Origin: Saussurea involucrata
Lineage: Eukaryota; Streptophyta; Magnoliopsida; Asterales; Asteraceae
Direction of reading: 5' to 3'
Assembly: GCA_033807775.1 (NCBI GenBank)
Contig: CM066317.1
Span: 16,503,370-16,567,369, forward strand
DNA length: 64,000 nucleotides
The notes beneath the pieces are model-generated. The model made no database searches, was not told the DNA's origin, and saw only the letters and a list, made by a program, of their open reading frames with translations. Shown here piece by piece: positions 52,023 to 62,963 of this stretch; the first letter of the stretch is position 1; the number at the start of each line of letters is the position of its first letter. The position numbers and the translations under genes are program-made.

Positions 52023-52808
52023 ATTGGTATCAGAGCAGACGGACACGATCGATTCAAAGTGCTCATATTGATTTCTGGTAAGTATTGACTTTTTCACGTC
52101 TGTGTTATTCTTGAAAATCCAATTCTTTGATTCAAGCAAAATTGATTGATTTCGCTTATTGGCTTGTGTTAGCATCATTGTCATTAGTGTTTCTGCAAAT
52201 TTTCGCATCCTAATTCGACCATTTGAGTGGTTAATTAAGCAAATTAAAGTCAAAAGTTTTGAGTGTGTTCTTCACTAAAAATCAAATTTTTACCATCAAA
52301 ACTTGTTGTTTTTGCTTTAAAATCGATTGGGTTAGTGTTATTTTTGTGTTTGGTAGTGTTTCTAATCTTTCAGGAACATTTTTGAGCAACCCTAATCGAG
52401 TTTCAATCGATTTGGAAAAGTCAGCCGCAGAGTCCGGATAGAACTGCCGCGGTTTCCGGACAAATCAATACTTTCCGGACGTTTGTGTTATTTCTATCCG
52501 GGTACGTCAAATCTTTCCGGGTAAGTCATTTAAACTCTAATCTATCCGGGTAAATTAGTTCCGGAAACCCAAAGTTTCCGGTAACCAATCTTCCCGGACA
52601 ATCTTGCATCCGGAAAGAATTTTATCCGGAATCTCTTGTCACCCAGTAAGAATATCATCCGGAAACCCATTCCATCCGGAAAGTCTTTCACCCGGTAAGC
52701 TCAGTTTTCCGGATTCCTTATCCCCGTGCTATGTCACAGGAGGGGGACATTTAAGTATCCTTAATACTGTTTCACTTTGAATCGAACCATCGTCTGACGA
52801 TCACTCCA
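52023..52808 (+). other. leader of pol-deleted copia, TCCGG-rich
   Basis: It begins with the primer site (TTGGTATCAGAGC, 52024-52036). No coding. From 52430 to 52735 there are about fifteen TCCGG or CCCGG words spaced 10-25 bases apart. A purine block AGGAGGGGGACAT lies at 52739-52751, before the gag-like ORF. Confidence 0.8.
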
Positions 52809-55079
52809 GTGCAACTGAAGATGTCTTATTCACCTCAGTCAAAGGAAAAGACAAGCCAGGTATGTGAATCTAACCAACAAGATCTCCTTAATCAAGTGCA
52901 ATCACTCACTGATAGGGTAGATTTTTTTAAGGCCACCTCTAAAGAACAACTGCTTGAGATTAGATCTTTAACCGAAAAGCTAGATGTTCAAAAGAGAATA
53001 ACTGAAAAATATAAGTCTGAAAATGCTAATCTAAAAGACAAATGCAAAAATCTCTCATTAGCACCTAAGGACTTAAGGAACAAGTTATCTGAACTTCAGT
53101 CTCAGTTTGATCAGTGCATGAATGAGAAAGAAGAAATTGTTTATCAATGTTCCTCTCTTCAAATTCAGCACAAGGAGTTTGTTACTAAAATTCTTGATCT
53201 TGAAACCAAACTCCACAAAAGGGGTCAAACTGATCAAACCATTTTTCTGAATAAACCCAAAGAGTTCACGTACTTTAACAAAGAGTGGGGAATCGGATAC
53301 GATAACCCACACTATTTGAAAAAGGGTAGATACCAAACACCCACTTTGTATGATTTTGCATGTTTTGGGTTAGATAAAGAGTATCCGGAATATGCTATTC
53401 AATGGACTGGTCCTCTTGAACCTGAAAAGGAAGAGGAAACCGAGGAATATAAACGCGCACACAAACGAGGAATACAACTTCCGTTTTGTTATGAACCTTT
53501 AAATTATTCCTATCAAAAGAACAAAAAGTATCTCTCAAATGACTACTTCGACCCCTACAAGGTTGTTACGCCCAAGGATTCCTCCAAAAAGGATGAGGTC
53601 CAAGCAACTGCAACCAAGACTGAGACGGACGAGTTCAAGCTCTATGTTCCCCCTCTCATCTTGGAAGCAAAGATAGTCGAGTTGGAGGAGTCACTCGAGA
53701 AAGAAAGGTCAGTTTTTCAAAAGGAAAAGCAAGCGCTTGTCCAGGAACTTGAGAATCTTAAATCGGTTAAAACCGAATCTGTATCGGATGAAGGACAGGA
53801 AATCCTTCGGGGTGAAATCAATAAGCTCACATCAAAACTGGTTGCCTTGGCAACATATGCGATGAAGGAGCATACGAGAAATGGTCAGCTCCAAGAGCAG
53901 ATTGACCAACTCCAATCTGAAAAGCAGATTTCACCCGAACTTTCCTCAAGTTCATCTGATACGTCTTCGTGCAAAGCTTTCATAGGCAAGATTTCTACTA
54001 CACAAGACGGTAAAGATTCTCAAGACGAGAGTGTTTTAAGGAATTTGAACTCTGATTTTTTCTTAGCTTCTGCACCAAATTCCCCAAAGCACACAAGCAC
54101 AAAGTGTTCCTCGCCTTCCCCGACCGATCCAAGTCCAGTAATTCCGGATGTCCATTTTTCAGAATATATGAACTCCGAAGGTAATTCTGATGGAGAGTTT
54201 GAGTCATTCCCCTTCGACAAACCCCTTCCGAGCCACACTGACTTTCTATCACCCGTAGTCAATCGACCGGTCAACTTTCTAAAGGGTACATGTTCTAACA
54301 CTAAGGCCCCAGTTGTGATTGAGATTCCCAAATCTAAACCTGTTCCTCAAAACCAATCACAGCCGAGGCAAAAGACCGAACGATTGCCTACCAAAAATCC
54401 TGTTTCTTCAAAAGTCACTGACCATGCTGTCAATGTGGGTTCAGATAAAACCGGCCAGCCTAAACAAGATAAACCAAAGAGGCCAACTAGGGAATCTATT
54501 GAGAAAGAAGCGTCGAAGTCATTTAACATTGTTTTGTACCCTAGAATGAACAAAAACGATTGTGCTTGGAATCATAGGCCTGAGTTTGTTAAAAGGGATG
54601 TTAATTTTCCAATGAAAATTTACTCCATACGGCAATTGATTCAATTATCGCATGATTGTTTGTGTTGTTCTAGTTGTGGTTGGAATGACTTTGATGATAT
54701 TAATAATAATGATTGGTTTGGGTCATATCACATGTATAATTCGACACCCAAACGCAAACCACATAATAACAAAAGAAAATACTATAAACAACGGGGTTTC
54801 CAATCAGAGGTTAAACCACAGCGGGAGACCAAACCCATTCCAAAACGGACTTCTCCTACTGAGGTTAGACCGGCACCCAAGAGGCAACCTGCTACAAAAC
54901 CTGTTCCTCCAAAAGGTGTAAATTCTACACCTAAGAGGCAACATATGCCAAAACCAGTTACTCCAAACGGTGTACAATCTACACCTAAGGGGAAGTCTGT
55001 GTCAAAGCAAGTTCCTCCACGGGGTGTCAAACCTAACCCTCCTGGACCCAGGCAAATCTGGGTACCAAAGGTCCGCTAA
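52809..55079 (+). CDS. gag-like ORF of pol-deleted copia
   Basis: An open frame of 756 codons, unusual in this window for having no break. Long coiled coils lie at residues about 15-140 and 295-375. Between them is EWGIGYDNPHYLKKGRYQTP, a motif found in SIRE-lineage gag C-terminal regions of eudicots. A Ser-rich part follows, then CLCCSSCGWNDFDD, Asn/Lys-rich sequence and five Pro/Lys/Thr repeats containing PPKGV, TPKRQ or PNGV (residues about 690-745). The end, PRQIWVPKVR, is where gag meets protease in these elements. The N-terminal copia gag domain and a clear CCHC zinc knuckle are not evident, so the start may be a fusion after a deletion. Particle-forming ability is unknown. Confidence 0.85.
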   Translation: MQLKMSYSPQSKEKTSQVCESNQQDLLNQVQSLTDRVDFFKATSKEQLLEIRSLTEKLDVQKRITEKYKSENANLKDKCKNLSLAPKDLRNKLSELQSQFDQCMNEKEEIVYQCSSLQIQHKEFVTKILDLETKLHKRGQTDQTIFLNKPKEFTYFNKEWGIGYDNPHYLKKGRYQTPTLYDFACFGLDKEYPEYAIQWTGPLEPEKEEETEEYKRAHKRGIQLPFCYEPLNYSYQKNKKYLSNDYFDPYKVVTPKDSSKKDEVQATATKTETDEFKLYVPPLILEAKIVELEESLEKERSVFQKEKQALVQELENLKSVKTESVSDEGQEILRGEINKLTSKLVALATYAMKEHTRNGQLQEQIDQLQSEKQISPELSSSSSDTSSCKAFIGKISTTQDGKDSQDESVLRNLNSDFFLASAPNSPKHTSTKCSSPSPTDPSPVIPDVHFSEYMNSEGNSDGEFESFPFDKPLPSHTDFLSPVVNRPVNFLKGTCSNTKAPVVIEIPKSKPVPQNQSQPRQKTERLPTKNPVSSKVTDHAVNVGSDKTGQPKQDKPKRPTRESIEKEASKSFNIVLYPRMNKNDCAWNHRPEFVKRDVNFPMKIYSIRQLIQLSHDCLCCSSCGWNDFDDINNNDWFGSYHMYNSTPKRKPHNNKRKYYKQRGFQSEVKPQRETKPIPKRTSPTEVRPAPKRQPATKPVPPKGVNSTPKRQHMPKPVTPNGVQSTPKGKSVSKQVPPRGVKPNPPGPRQIWVPKVR

Positions 55080-55200
55080 TCTTGTTTTGCAGGACGGTCA
55101 TGTGTGATTCTTAGACACTGGATGCTCCACACACATGACCGGAAGGAGAGAGCTGCTCACGATCTACAAGGAACAATATTACGAAGACGTGAGGTTTGTC
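55080..55200 (+). pseudogene. protease scrap left by pol deletion
   Basis: After the gag stop the reading gives LDTGCSTHMTGRRELLTIYK, the copia protease active-site region (compare LDSGCSRHMTG at about 16000), and then ends. Nothing of integrase, RT or RNase H follows. The deletion point is therefore about 55190-55200. Confidence 0.88.
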
Positions 55201-56071
55201 TATACATGTGCTTTCACGAGCTGCTCATGTGTTTAGGGGGAGCATGATCAGGTATCAAGTAAGTTTACTCACCTGTTGAGGGGGAGCGTCACACACAATT
55301 TTTTTTAAAATGCTGAAAAGTTTTTTTATGTGTGTGGATACTCTCGTGTGCACTTCACTCTACGCGCACATTCTGAGGGGGAGCAAAGCCATCCCTATGC
55401 TCAGCTTGAGGGGGAGCGAGAGAAAGTTTTGTCCAATTCCTAAGGTATTTCTTTGAAAAAGTGAGAAATTTTTTCAAAGTGTCCGGATAGCTTTCCGGAC
55501 CGGATGGTTATCCGGGTGGATCTAGGTGTCCGGACCCCTATTTGTTCGGTAACCATAGTCAACCGGAATTCTTTTTGTCCGGATACCATTTGCCCGGAGA
55601 CTTGGGTTGGTCCGGTAAGTTCTGTAATTCATCATCTTGTCCGGACACCCCTGTGTTTAATCAGTCCAGTACCTGTTTTCCTACTGCCAGTCCTCAATCT
55701 GTCTCCGATTGATCCATTTACAGCAAAGGTACGCACCGGAACTTGTTTATCCGTCTTGTTCACTAACTTTGGGTCTTTTACAGATACTCCATGGCGGATC
55801 AACAACCTCAACAAAATCCAAGGGGAAGCGTCACACTGTTTTTTTCTTAAAAGTCTAAATGTTTTTTCCTAGTGTTGATGTCTCCCAAGTAAATAACACT
55901 CTCACTCTGAGGGGGAGCAAGTCAATCCCCATGTATGTTTTGAGGGGAAGCAGGATAATCTTCGTGCTATGCATATGCCTACAGCCCTACCTGTGATAGC
56001 ATATAAACGAGAGTTAGGGAATCCCATGGTCCAGCCAGCGCCGGAGGGACCTTCCCTGGGACTTAGAACAT
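55201..56071 (+). repeat. non-coding stretch with repeated polypurine-like motifs
   Basis: GAGGGGGAGC or close variants occur at about 55234, 55276, 55375, 55407, 55911 and 55940. TCCGG words recur at 55480-55620. The tail AGCGTCACAC followed by a T-run appears twice (55284, 55826), which suggests duplication. The repeated motif resembles the element's own polypurine tract. Confidence 0.75.
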
Positions 56072-58435
56072 GTGAGACGGAGAGAACTGCGTTCGAAAGC
56101 GAACCAGGAAAGATTGAGCCGTAAAGATAACGAGGCTCTTGAGCGACCCCAACCAAGTGATATCCGGGTTGCCACATCTGCTATCCCGTCTCATCCGTTG
56201 GGACGGGGTATTGAAGAAGCCTCCGTGGACACAGCGGAGCAATTGCACGACCCCTTATCCACTCATCCGTCTCTCAAAAGACGGATGTTTCAGTTTCTCA
56301 CGGGGATATAGCACAATTTCCACTGGTCTCTCATTCGGAGAGTGCTGGTGTTGAAATAAGCGGCCAGCAGCCCCCGGTCGCGACTTCTTTCAGTGCACAA
56401 CATGAGGGACAACAAATCGAGACTCTTCGTGACTCGATCGGAACGTCTGTAGTGTCTCCGTCTGGCGGAACACGAGGATCGGGCGGAAATCCTACCACAG
56501 CTACCACTATGCCAACTGTGAACGTAGGTGGCTCTGCCTCTCAGGTAGATGCCTCAACGGGTAATCTAAGTGATCCCGGAGTTATCTTACACGACTTTGT
56601 GTCGCCAGGGTCCCTGGACAGCACCCTTAAGGCTGTCCGCGAGGCAATAGATCGACACCGTCAAACGCATAATCAAAGGTAAAGGGCATATCGTTGACAC
56701 TGAAACCGCACCCATACCTCCACTGGCCCCTACTCAGCCTACCTACTCGGTGGACACCCTCAAGACGATGCTTTTAGCCCAACTGCTCCAAGAATCCAAA
56801 ACCAACGCCTCTACCGAAGCAGACCTGATATCCGTTCTGAAATCACAGGTCACTGCTCCTTCATCATCCATTACCACTCGCTTGGATAGCATTGACTCGA
56901 CTCTTAAGGACTACAACCAAGCGCTCCAAACGCTGTCCGAGAGAGTCCGTTCCCTCGAAGATACATGCAAGAGTCAAGCCGGCGGTCTGAAGCGCAAACA
57001 CGATGACCAGGATGATCCTGATCACCGTGAGGGGGAGAAAAGATTAAGACCAACCGAGACCGCCCCTATCCTCGCCGAAACGACAACCGTGGTTCATCTG
57101 GAACCAGCAACTGCGGCAACAACAACCGACGCCGAACCTGAAGCCGAGTTGCCATTAGCCGAGATGGTAATCGACATGGAAATTTCAGATGATGAAGGCC
57201 CGACGGTTGAAAATCCCGAGGATTCAACACAGGAACTGTTCGACTTTGATTCATTAGACAGACCATTACTGGATATGATCGATCCATACTGCGAAGCCAA
57301 CCCGGAGACCGAAGATGCATGGTACGAAAAAGCCGCCAGTGCTGTAAATCTCCAAGTAAATTTGGTTTTCCCTACTGATGAAGACAACAACATCGACTAT
57401 GATCAGTTCCTGCTACAGAATTTATATGGTTCTTCTCCCGTTCACTATGCTCAACCCACCGGAACTTCAACAAGACCTGAAACTACTACTACCGACATTC
57501 CGACATCCCCTCTTCAACAACAGACAGCTTCTGATCTTCCTCCTCCACCTCAGCAACAAATCCGTTGGGAGAAGATCACCGTACTTATCCCTCATCTGGA
57601 GGAAACCCTGAAGAATTTGTTTGTTCACAAGCTACGCACGATCGAGCCGGCCTTTTGCCTTGGTATTTACAACTACAGCCCCGAATACCAACGCCGATAC
57701 ATCTGTGCAATGAAGCGGTGTCTTCCAGTCAGCCAAGTCAGAACCAAGCATCAGATCTCAGAGGTAATCAATATCCAGTCAAGCCGTATGATGAAAATTG
57801 TCTATCCTGTATTCACTGTCTGACGTGAGAATGGGAATGAATGGAAATTTTCTGAAGCCGACTTCCAGAACCTCCGACCGTTTGACTTCCTGGCGATTCT
57901 GAAAGACCTACTTTCAAGAACTATCCGACCGCTTCCCGTTACAAAGGCGCTCGAAGCTGTTCGTCGATTCCTGGTCCGCACAATTATGATGTCTTATCTA
58001 ACGGACTTCCAAATGGCTATCGAGAACAGGGCGAAGAAGGTAAATCTGATCAAGCCGAATCTGCAAGCTCCTGAGTTGAATATGTATCCCGAGAACGCTA
58101 TGCTTCTAGAACCAAAATTTGGGATCGTCTTTATCAATGAACCTAAAGAGAAAAGATTTATGCGGTTCAGTCAGGTAGAAAGATTCTGCGACGGCACGCT
58201 CTACAAAGTTCGAGATGCTCTTCGAAAGATCATTCAGCACGAGTCTGAAAATCCAAGGTTCTCGTATGTCCCTAATCCGAATGAAATAACTGCTCGGAAT
58301 GCCTTGGAATTGGATGAAGATCGCATCGACTACCGCCGTGCTATCAGATGGTTCGAGATTCACTTCGCGCTTCGAAAAAGATATGTCGAGAACTGGCGCC
58401 AAATCGAACTTCAAATCAAAGGGGGAGATTGTTAG
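56072..58435 (+). pseudogene. extra 3' ORF of pol-deleted copia
   Basis: A continuous coding theme over three frames: 56072-56311, about 56275-56682 (QQPPVATSFSAQHEGQQ, TRGSGGNPTTATTMPTVNVG) and 56750-58435, with shifts near 56280 and 56685 and a stop at 57821-57823. The middle has a coiled coil (RLDSIDSTLKDYNQALQTLS) and KRKHDDQDD, a likely nuclear signal. The C-terminal part (FTV then RENGNEWKFSEADF, FDFLAILKDLLSRTIRP, PKFGIVFINEPKEKRFMRF, RWFEIHFALRKRY) corresponds to the end of 3' ORFs in other eudicot SIRE-like elements, including the YGIFFLDYDGRQHFQ region at about 24030. It reads to within 2 bp of the 3' LTR through the polypurine tract. Function unknown. Confidence 0.78.
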
Positions 58436-58712
58436 GGTCGTTTTATGTTGATTTAAAGTTCAGGGTTTAAATTGTAATTCTTTAATTTGAGCTTTGTTAG
58501 TGAATGGGCCATGGGCTTGTTAACCACGGGCCCGTCATATAAATAGTTTCCTTAGCCTTAGAAAATAGGTTAGTTGTCTCATTTTCTTTCATCACTCTTT
58601 ATTGTAATTCTCTCTAATATTGAAAGCTTAATCAGAGATGACTAGTTGAAATCGTTACATACATTGTTTATCTATTTGATTTCATTATTGTTGCACGGAT
58701 CTGAGACTCACA
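58430..58712 (+). repeat. 3' LTR of pol-deleted copia
   Basis: 283 bp, TGTTAGGGTCG to GACTCACA. Preceded by AAAGGGGGAGA and followed by GTTAA. Confidence 0.95.
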
Positions 58713-59559
58713 GTTAAACAAAGGGGTTTTCCCAAAAGGACTCATACCCTTATAATTCTCAAAATGAATGACACTAAAATGTGCATTCTCCCAAATGGTT
58801 TATAAAATCATTTACACTAATATGATTAAACCATCAAATATACTTCATTTTGAGCAATAAATCTTTTAAGGATATATTTATGATTTCTACACCTCAAATA
58901 TCCAAAAATCCCAAATATGGGTGTTTTACAACATTTATGAAGATAAATACTTCAAAAGAGTTAAACTCATCAAATAACTCAACAATTGATAATTTCAAGT
59001 AAAACCCACAAACATTTGGAAAATAACATTTTTGGCATGTACAAAGTTTTCACAAATCAACTTGAACTCACATTGCTAGATTTAGGCTAAATCTAGGATT
59101 TCCTCAAACGTAAGCTCCCTTGAAGAAACTTGCATCTTCAAGCCAAAACCTCCAAGACCTACATCCATAAGTTTCCAACCAACAATAATTATATCTAGCC
59201 ATGTAGAATCATTCTCCAACCATTTTATACCAAAATACCCACTTATGTCAAAACCCTAACTTCATAAATGAAGAGAAGAGAAGATTACCTTAACCATACT
59301 TGAATCCACCAACCAAAATATCTCTAGAACCACCAAGATAAACCACAAACTCCTAATCTTCAAAGTGGAGTGGAAAGGGTTGGATAAAACCCTAGAAACT
59401 TGGTGAAGAAGATGAAGTGGAAGGATTTCTAGAAGAGTTAAGGTTTATAACAAATGGTGAGGGTTTGTGTTGGGGAAGAAGGATGAAGAGGAGAGGGAAG
59501 GCTTAGGGTTTCTTGAGAGAAACAGATTTTAGAGACAGAGAGAGTTTGATTTAGGGTTG
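58713..59559 (-). mobile_element. Tekay-type LTR, minus strand, 5' part
   Basis: This is the remainder of the LTR interrupted at 51739. Positions 58900-58960 read in reverse match the first 60 bases of the window. No ORF. Toward 59400-59550 it holds repeated 'gaagaagatgaagtgg' and 'gagagaaac' purine stretches. It is cut at 59560 by a Tat LTR, so its own start is not seen. Confidence 0.75.
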
Positions 59560-60419
59560 TGTTTGGGCAAAAAAATCACGTCGCTCGACCACGACCAGAA
59601 AAGGTAAGACGCAGGTTATGAACTATGTCTTGTGTTAAGATAAGGTCTCGACAAAGACCCAAAGAGCATCCGTCATCCCTTGTGAAAAGTAAGTCGAGAG
59701 TTCCTCACGACGCACGACTGTCACGTAAGACCATGCGACCTCGACCAAAACTAACGTTTACCATAACCGTTTGTTAAGTGTTTAATGCAGGGGTCAAAGT
59801 CATTAAGGAGCAACGACTATAACCGATGCAATCATTAAACAGCCGGTGACCGTAACGGACGAAGATCATTACTCCGGCGACCGTTTCTAACCGTTGTAGC
59901 CGTTAAGAAGAGCATTCATGGAGCTAATTAATGATACGAAGACTATAAATATCAAGCTTAATCAACATTTCAAGGGAGGGAATATCCGGCGATTAACAAC
60001 CGAAGCAATATTCAAGAACACCTGAAGCGAAGAACCATTATTCTAAGTATCGCTCTCGACGCACGACAACAGCCCTCGACCAGCAGTTCATACTTTGCTT
60101 CATACACGACAAACACCTATTTTTACATTCAAACACTTGTACTTTACATTTCGAAGCATTTTCTTTATTTGTATTGTAATCACTGTACGATCGACACCAG
60201 TACCAAAGGACATCGCCCCTGATTGGCGACCATAGTGCAGCGACGACACCCCCTGTCGTCCGCAGGTTTTTTCCTCGTTTGAGGTTTTTCCTGCGTCATC
60301 AAATCCCTTGTTCCTTTATTTTATTTATCGTCGCACGTCTCGTCGAAAGATCCTTTCTTTAGTTGTTTAAGTCCACATCGACCTTAAGTTGTACTTTGGT
60401 GCGATTTTTGGCATTAACA
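59560..60419 (+). repeat. 5' LTR of plus-strand Tat element
   Basis: 860 bp, TGTTTGGGCAAAAAAATCACG-type start and GGCATTAACA end. TATA box GACTATAAATATC at about 59940. Palindrome CGCAGG...CCTGCG at 60261-60295. It resembles the partial copies at 25525 and 28701 and the reverse copy at 8849. Confidence 0.92.
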
Positions 60420-60420
60420 G

Positions 60421-60440
60421 TTTGGCGCCATCCGTGGGAC
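60421..60440 (+). promoter_or_regulatory. primer-binding site of Tat element
   Basis: TTTGGCGCCATCCGTGGGAC follows the LTR by one base. This TTGGCGCC...GTGGGA block is the usual sequence at this place in plant Tat elements. I do not assign the tRNA with confidence. Confidence 0.8.
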
Positions 60441-60520
60441 TACATCTAGAGAAAATCCTCGACGAACGTGCATTCTACTAATAGTTTCTTTGAGTTTCTT
60501 CTATTTTCTGTTGCAGGAAA

Positions 60521-62240
60521 ATGGAAGCCCCTGGAAATCCGCAGCAAGCCGTCGCTCAGATGTATCAGGAGGTCGAGGTTGCCAGGAATCAACTCAATGC
60601 AATGGCAGAGCAGAATCGCAGAGCAGCTGAAGAGATCGCGCGGCTAAGGAATCCTTTTGGATCCCAGAATGGTCCTAGACCATTCATCCAGAATCCAGGT
60701 CCGGGACCAGGCCCGTTCGCGCAGAATCAGCATCCAGGTCCATTCATGCAGAATCAGCAGTCGGTTCCGTTCATTTCGAATCCCCAGTCTGGGCAGATTC
60801 CCCCTCAGCACATCCGACCACCACCCTTGAATAATGGATCCCAACCATTGCAAGGTGGTGCCCAGCCGTTTTCCCAGCCGTTCCAAAGTGGTCCGCAACC
60901 TTTCCAGCAAGAATCGCAATCTTTCCAGCAGAGATCGCAGCCATTTCAGCATGGACCACAATCGTTTCAGAATGGACCGCAGCAATTCCACTATGGGTCG
61001 CAGCCATATTTCGTTCCGTTCAACGGGGACACAAATGGTTCGTCGCATGGTAATGGCACTAGTCCATGGACCAATCCCTCGACAGGGGCAAATCCTGATC
61101 TTAACGATCCTGTCGCCCAGCGTTTGAAGACGTTAGAAGACCAAAATGAGAGCGTCCTGTCCTTGCTCGCCAAGTTGCCTGGGGCAGCCGTGCCTGTCGA
61201 CGTCGAGCCTCGCTCGGGATATCAGGCGTCGCCCTTCATCGACGAGATCGCCACCGTTGAGGTCCCAAAGAAGTATAACATTCCTGCCTTCACTCCCAAG
61301 TATTCGGGTGTGACCGATCCAACCGAGCATGTCGCGCAGTATAAGCAGCTCATGTGGACGATCTCGATTCCACACATGTACCAGGAAGTATGCATGTGCA
61401 AGAGTTTCGGGGCGACTCACTGGTCCAGCTCTCCAGTGGTTGATCAATCTCAAACCCAAATCTGTCGGGTCGTTCGCCGAATTGGTCAACCAATTCTCCC
61501 GGCAATTTGCCAGCAGTCGTAAGATGGAAAAGCAGACTAGTGATCTGTACTATGTCGTGCAGAAGACCAACGAGTCTATTCGAAGTTATTTCAATAGATT
61601 CAATGCTGAAATGATTAGTATCCGCAATTGTGACATCAAAACTGCGATCGAAGCTTATAAGCGTGGTCTAGACGATAGTTCAGGTTTATATATCGATCTG
61701 ACCAAGTATCCCCCAGAGACTTTCGAAGACGTCCGAGCTCGAACCTTAGCATATATGAGGGTCGAAGACGATGCAGCCTTTTGTCGCAAACACACTGACA
61801 ACAAGAAGCCGTTGGGTGTCAAGAAGCCAGAATTCAAGCCGAAAGCCATATCCAGAATAGAGCCAGCACGTCAGATTTCAAACGTTTGTTTCAAGACGAA
61901 GGCAGAAGCTAAAACTGCGACTAAATTCCCCGTGTACCCCAAGATCTCATCTTATGGGTTCAAAGGGTCAGCTAAAGACTTAGTCGAAGCTCTGAAGGCC
62001 ACCCAAGCAACCATCCGGTGGCCGAAGAAGTCAGGCTTGGACGATGCTAAGAAGGATAAATCAAAGTGGTGCGACTTCCACGTCGACCATGGTCATGCGA
62101 CAGATGATTGTATCGCACTCAAGAAAGAATTGGCATATCATGTTCCACAAGGTAATCTCAAAGATATTATTGACGATGTCGTTCTTCCAGCTAACAGCCA
62201 TCGACCGTCGACTCCCGAGCATGCAAACGTTGTCAATTAA
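60521..62240 (+). pseudogene. Tat gag with Gln/Pro/Phe-rich N-terminal repeats (one frameshift)
   Basis: The ATG at 60521 follows a GCAGGAAA context. Residues 1-45 form a coiled coil. Residues about 45-165 are low-complexity, with NPGPGPGPFAQNQHPGPF and about eight repeats of the type GPQPFQ or SQPFQQ. The gypsy gag domain starts at about residue 240 (KYNIPAFTPKYSGVTDPTEH). The frame is lost by one base near 61415 and resumes in the frame of 61329-62240: LTGPALQWLINLKPKSVGSF, FNAEMISIRNCDIKTAIEAY. The end has a zinc-knuckle-like CDFHVDHGHATDDC. A polyprotein continuation into protease is missing. Confidence 0.9.
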
Positions 62241-62963
62241 AATCCCCTATGCCATTGGGAATCCTGAAGATCGAGAATGAGTCGAAACGTCGCTATGGTG
62301 CCCTGTCATACGACGACATGATCAATCACAGACAGTATCTCATCGGATCGTCGTGTTGTCCTGTCATTTAAAACCTATCTTTCTTTCCAAAAAGAATAGG
62401 ATAATAAATGACAGAGGGGCAATACCCCATGAAGGAGAAAGGTATGATTTCTAACTCATTTCCATACAAATTTTTCTCACAAACGGTTACTGACTTAAGC
62501 ATCGGAGGGTCGTTGGTGAGCCAACGACCAACCTTCGACATCGTTTTATCGCAGGATCGCACGACATAGACGATCAGGTCCATGACTTGATCACACCTTA
62601 CAACTAATCGAACTACTTAATCGCACGATGGCATAGACGGCTTCGCAGCCTGAGCTTCTTAACTTAGAAAGACTTCGCGTTTTGAATGAATGCCTTAGTC
62701 GCATGTATTTGTGTTTAATTAGCACACATTCTAAACGAATGCCTTGTTTTTTCTTTCTTATACCCGGTATGGATGCTTTGATCGTATGTTCTCATATTTT
62801 ATAAAGTACCTTGGTCGCATGATTTCTATGTATCTTATGTTCAATTGATACAATATTTGTTTACCAAATATATAAAGCATAAGTTCGACCATAAAAAAAA
62901 TTCAAGAACATATTTGACCCCCAACGGTCGAGCAGTAAAACAAAAGAGAAAAAGAGAAAATTC
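62241..62963. other. deletion junction and Tat spacer
   Basis: The gag frame ends at 62240; a shadow frame reaches 62280. From about 62350 the sequence is the reverse complement of the Tat spacer at 11863-12480, so everything from protease to integrase is absent. There is no ORF in the rest, which would carry the 3' untranslated region of the antisense ORF (AT-rich, 62820-62900). Confidence 0.75.

Larger units (their letters stand above)
51740..58712 (+). mobile_element. pol-deleted copia (SIRE-like) element with intact ends
   Basis: 6973 bp. Both LTRs are 283 bp (51740-52022 and 58430-58712), run TGTTAGGGTCG to GACTCACA and differ at nine sites by my count (about 3%). Target duplication GTTAA lies at 51735-51739 and 58713-58717. 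The primer site TGGTATCAGAGC is at 52025-52036 and the polypurine tract AAAGGGGGAGA at 58418-58428. It keeps a long gag-like ORF, a scrap of protease and a long 3' ORF, but integrase, RT and RNase H are absent. It must have depended on a helper for transposition. Confidence 0.93.

Noticed and set aside
60644..61048. 134-codon reverse ORF and other ORFs over the gag repeats
   Set aside because: Produced by the repeated Gln/Pro/Phe codons of gag read in other frames.
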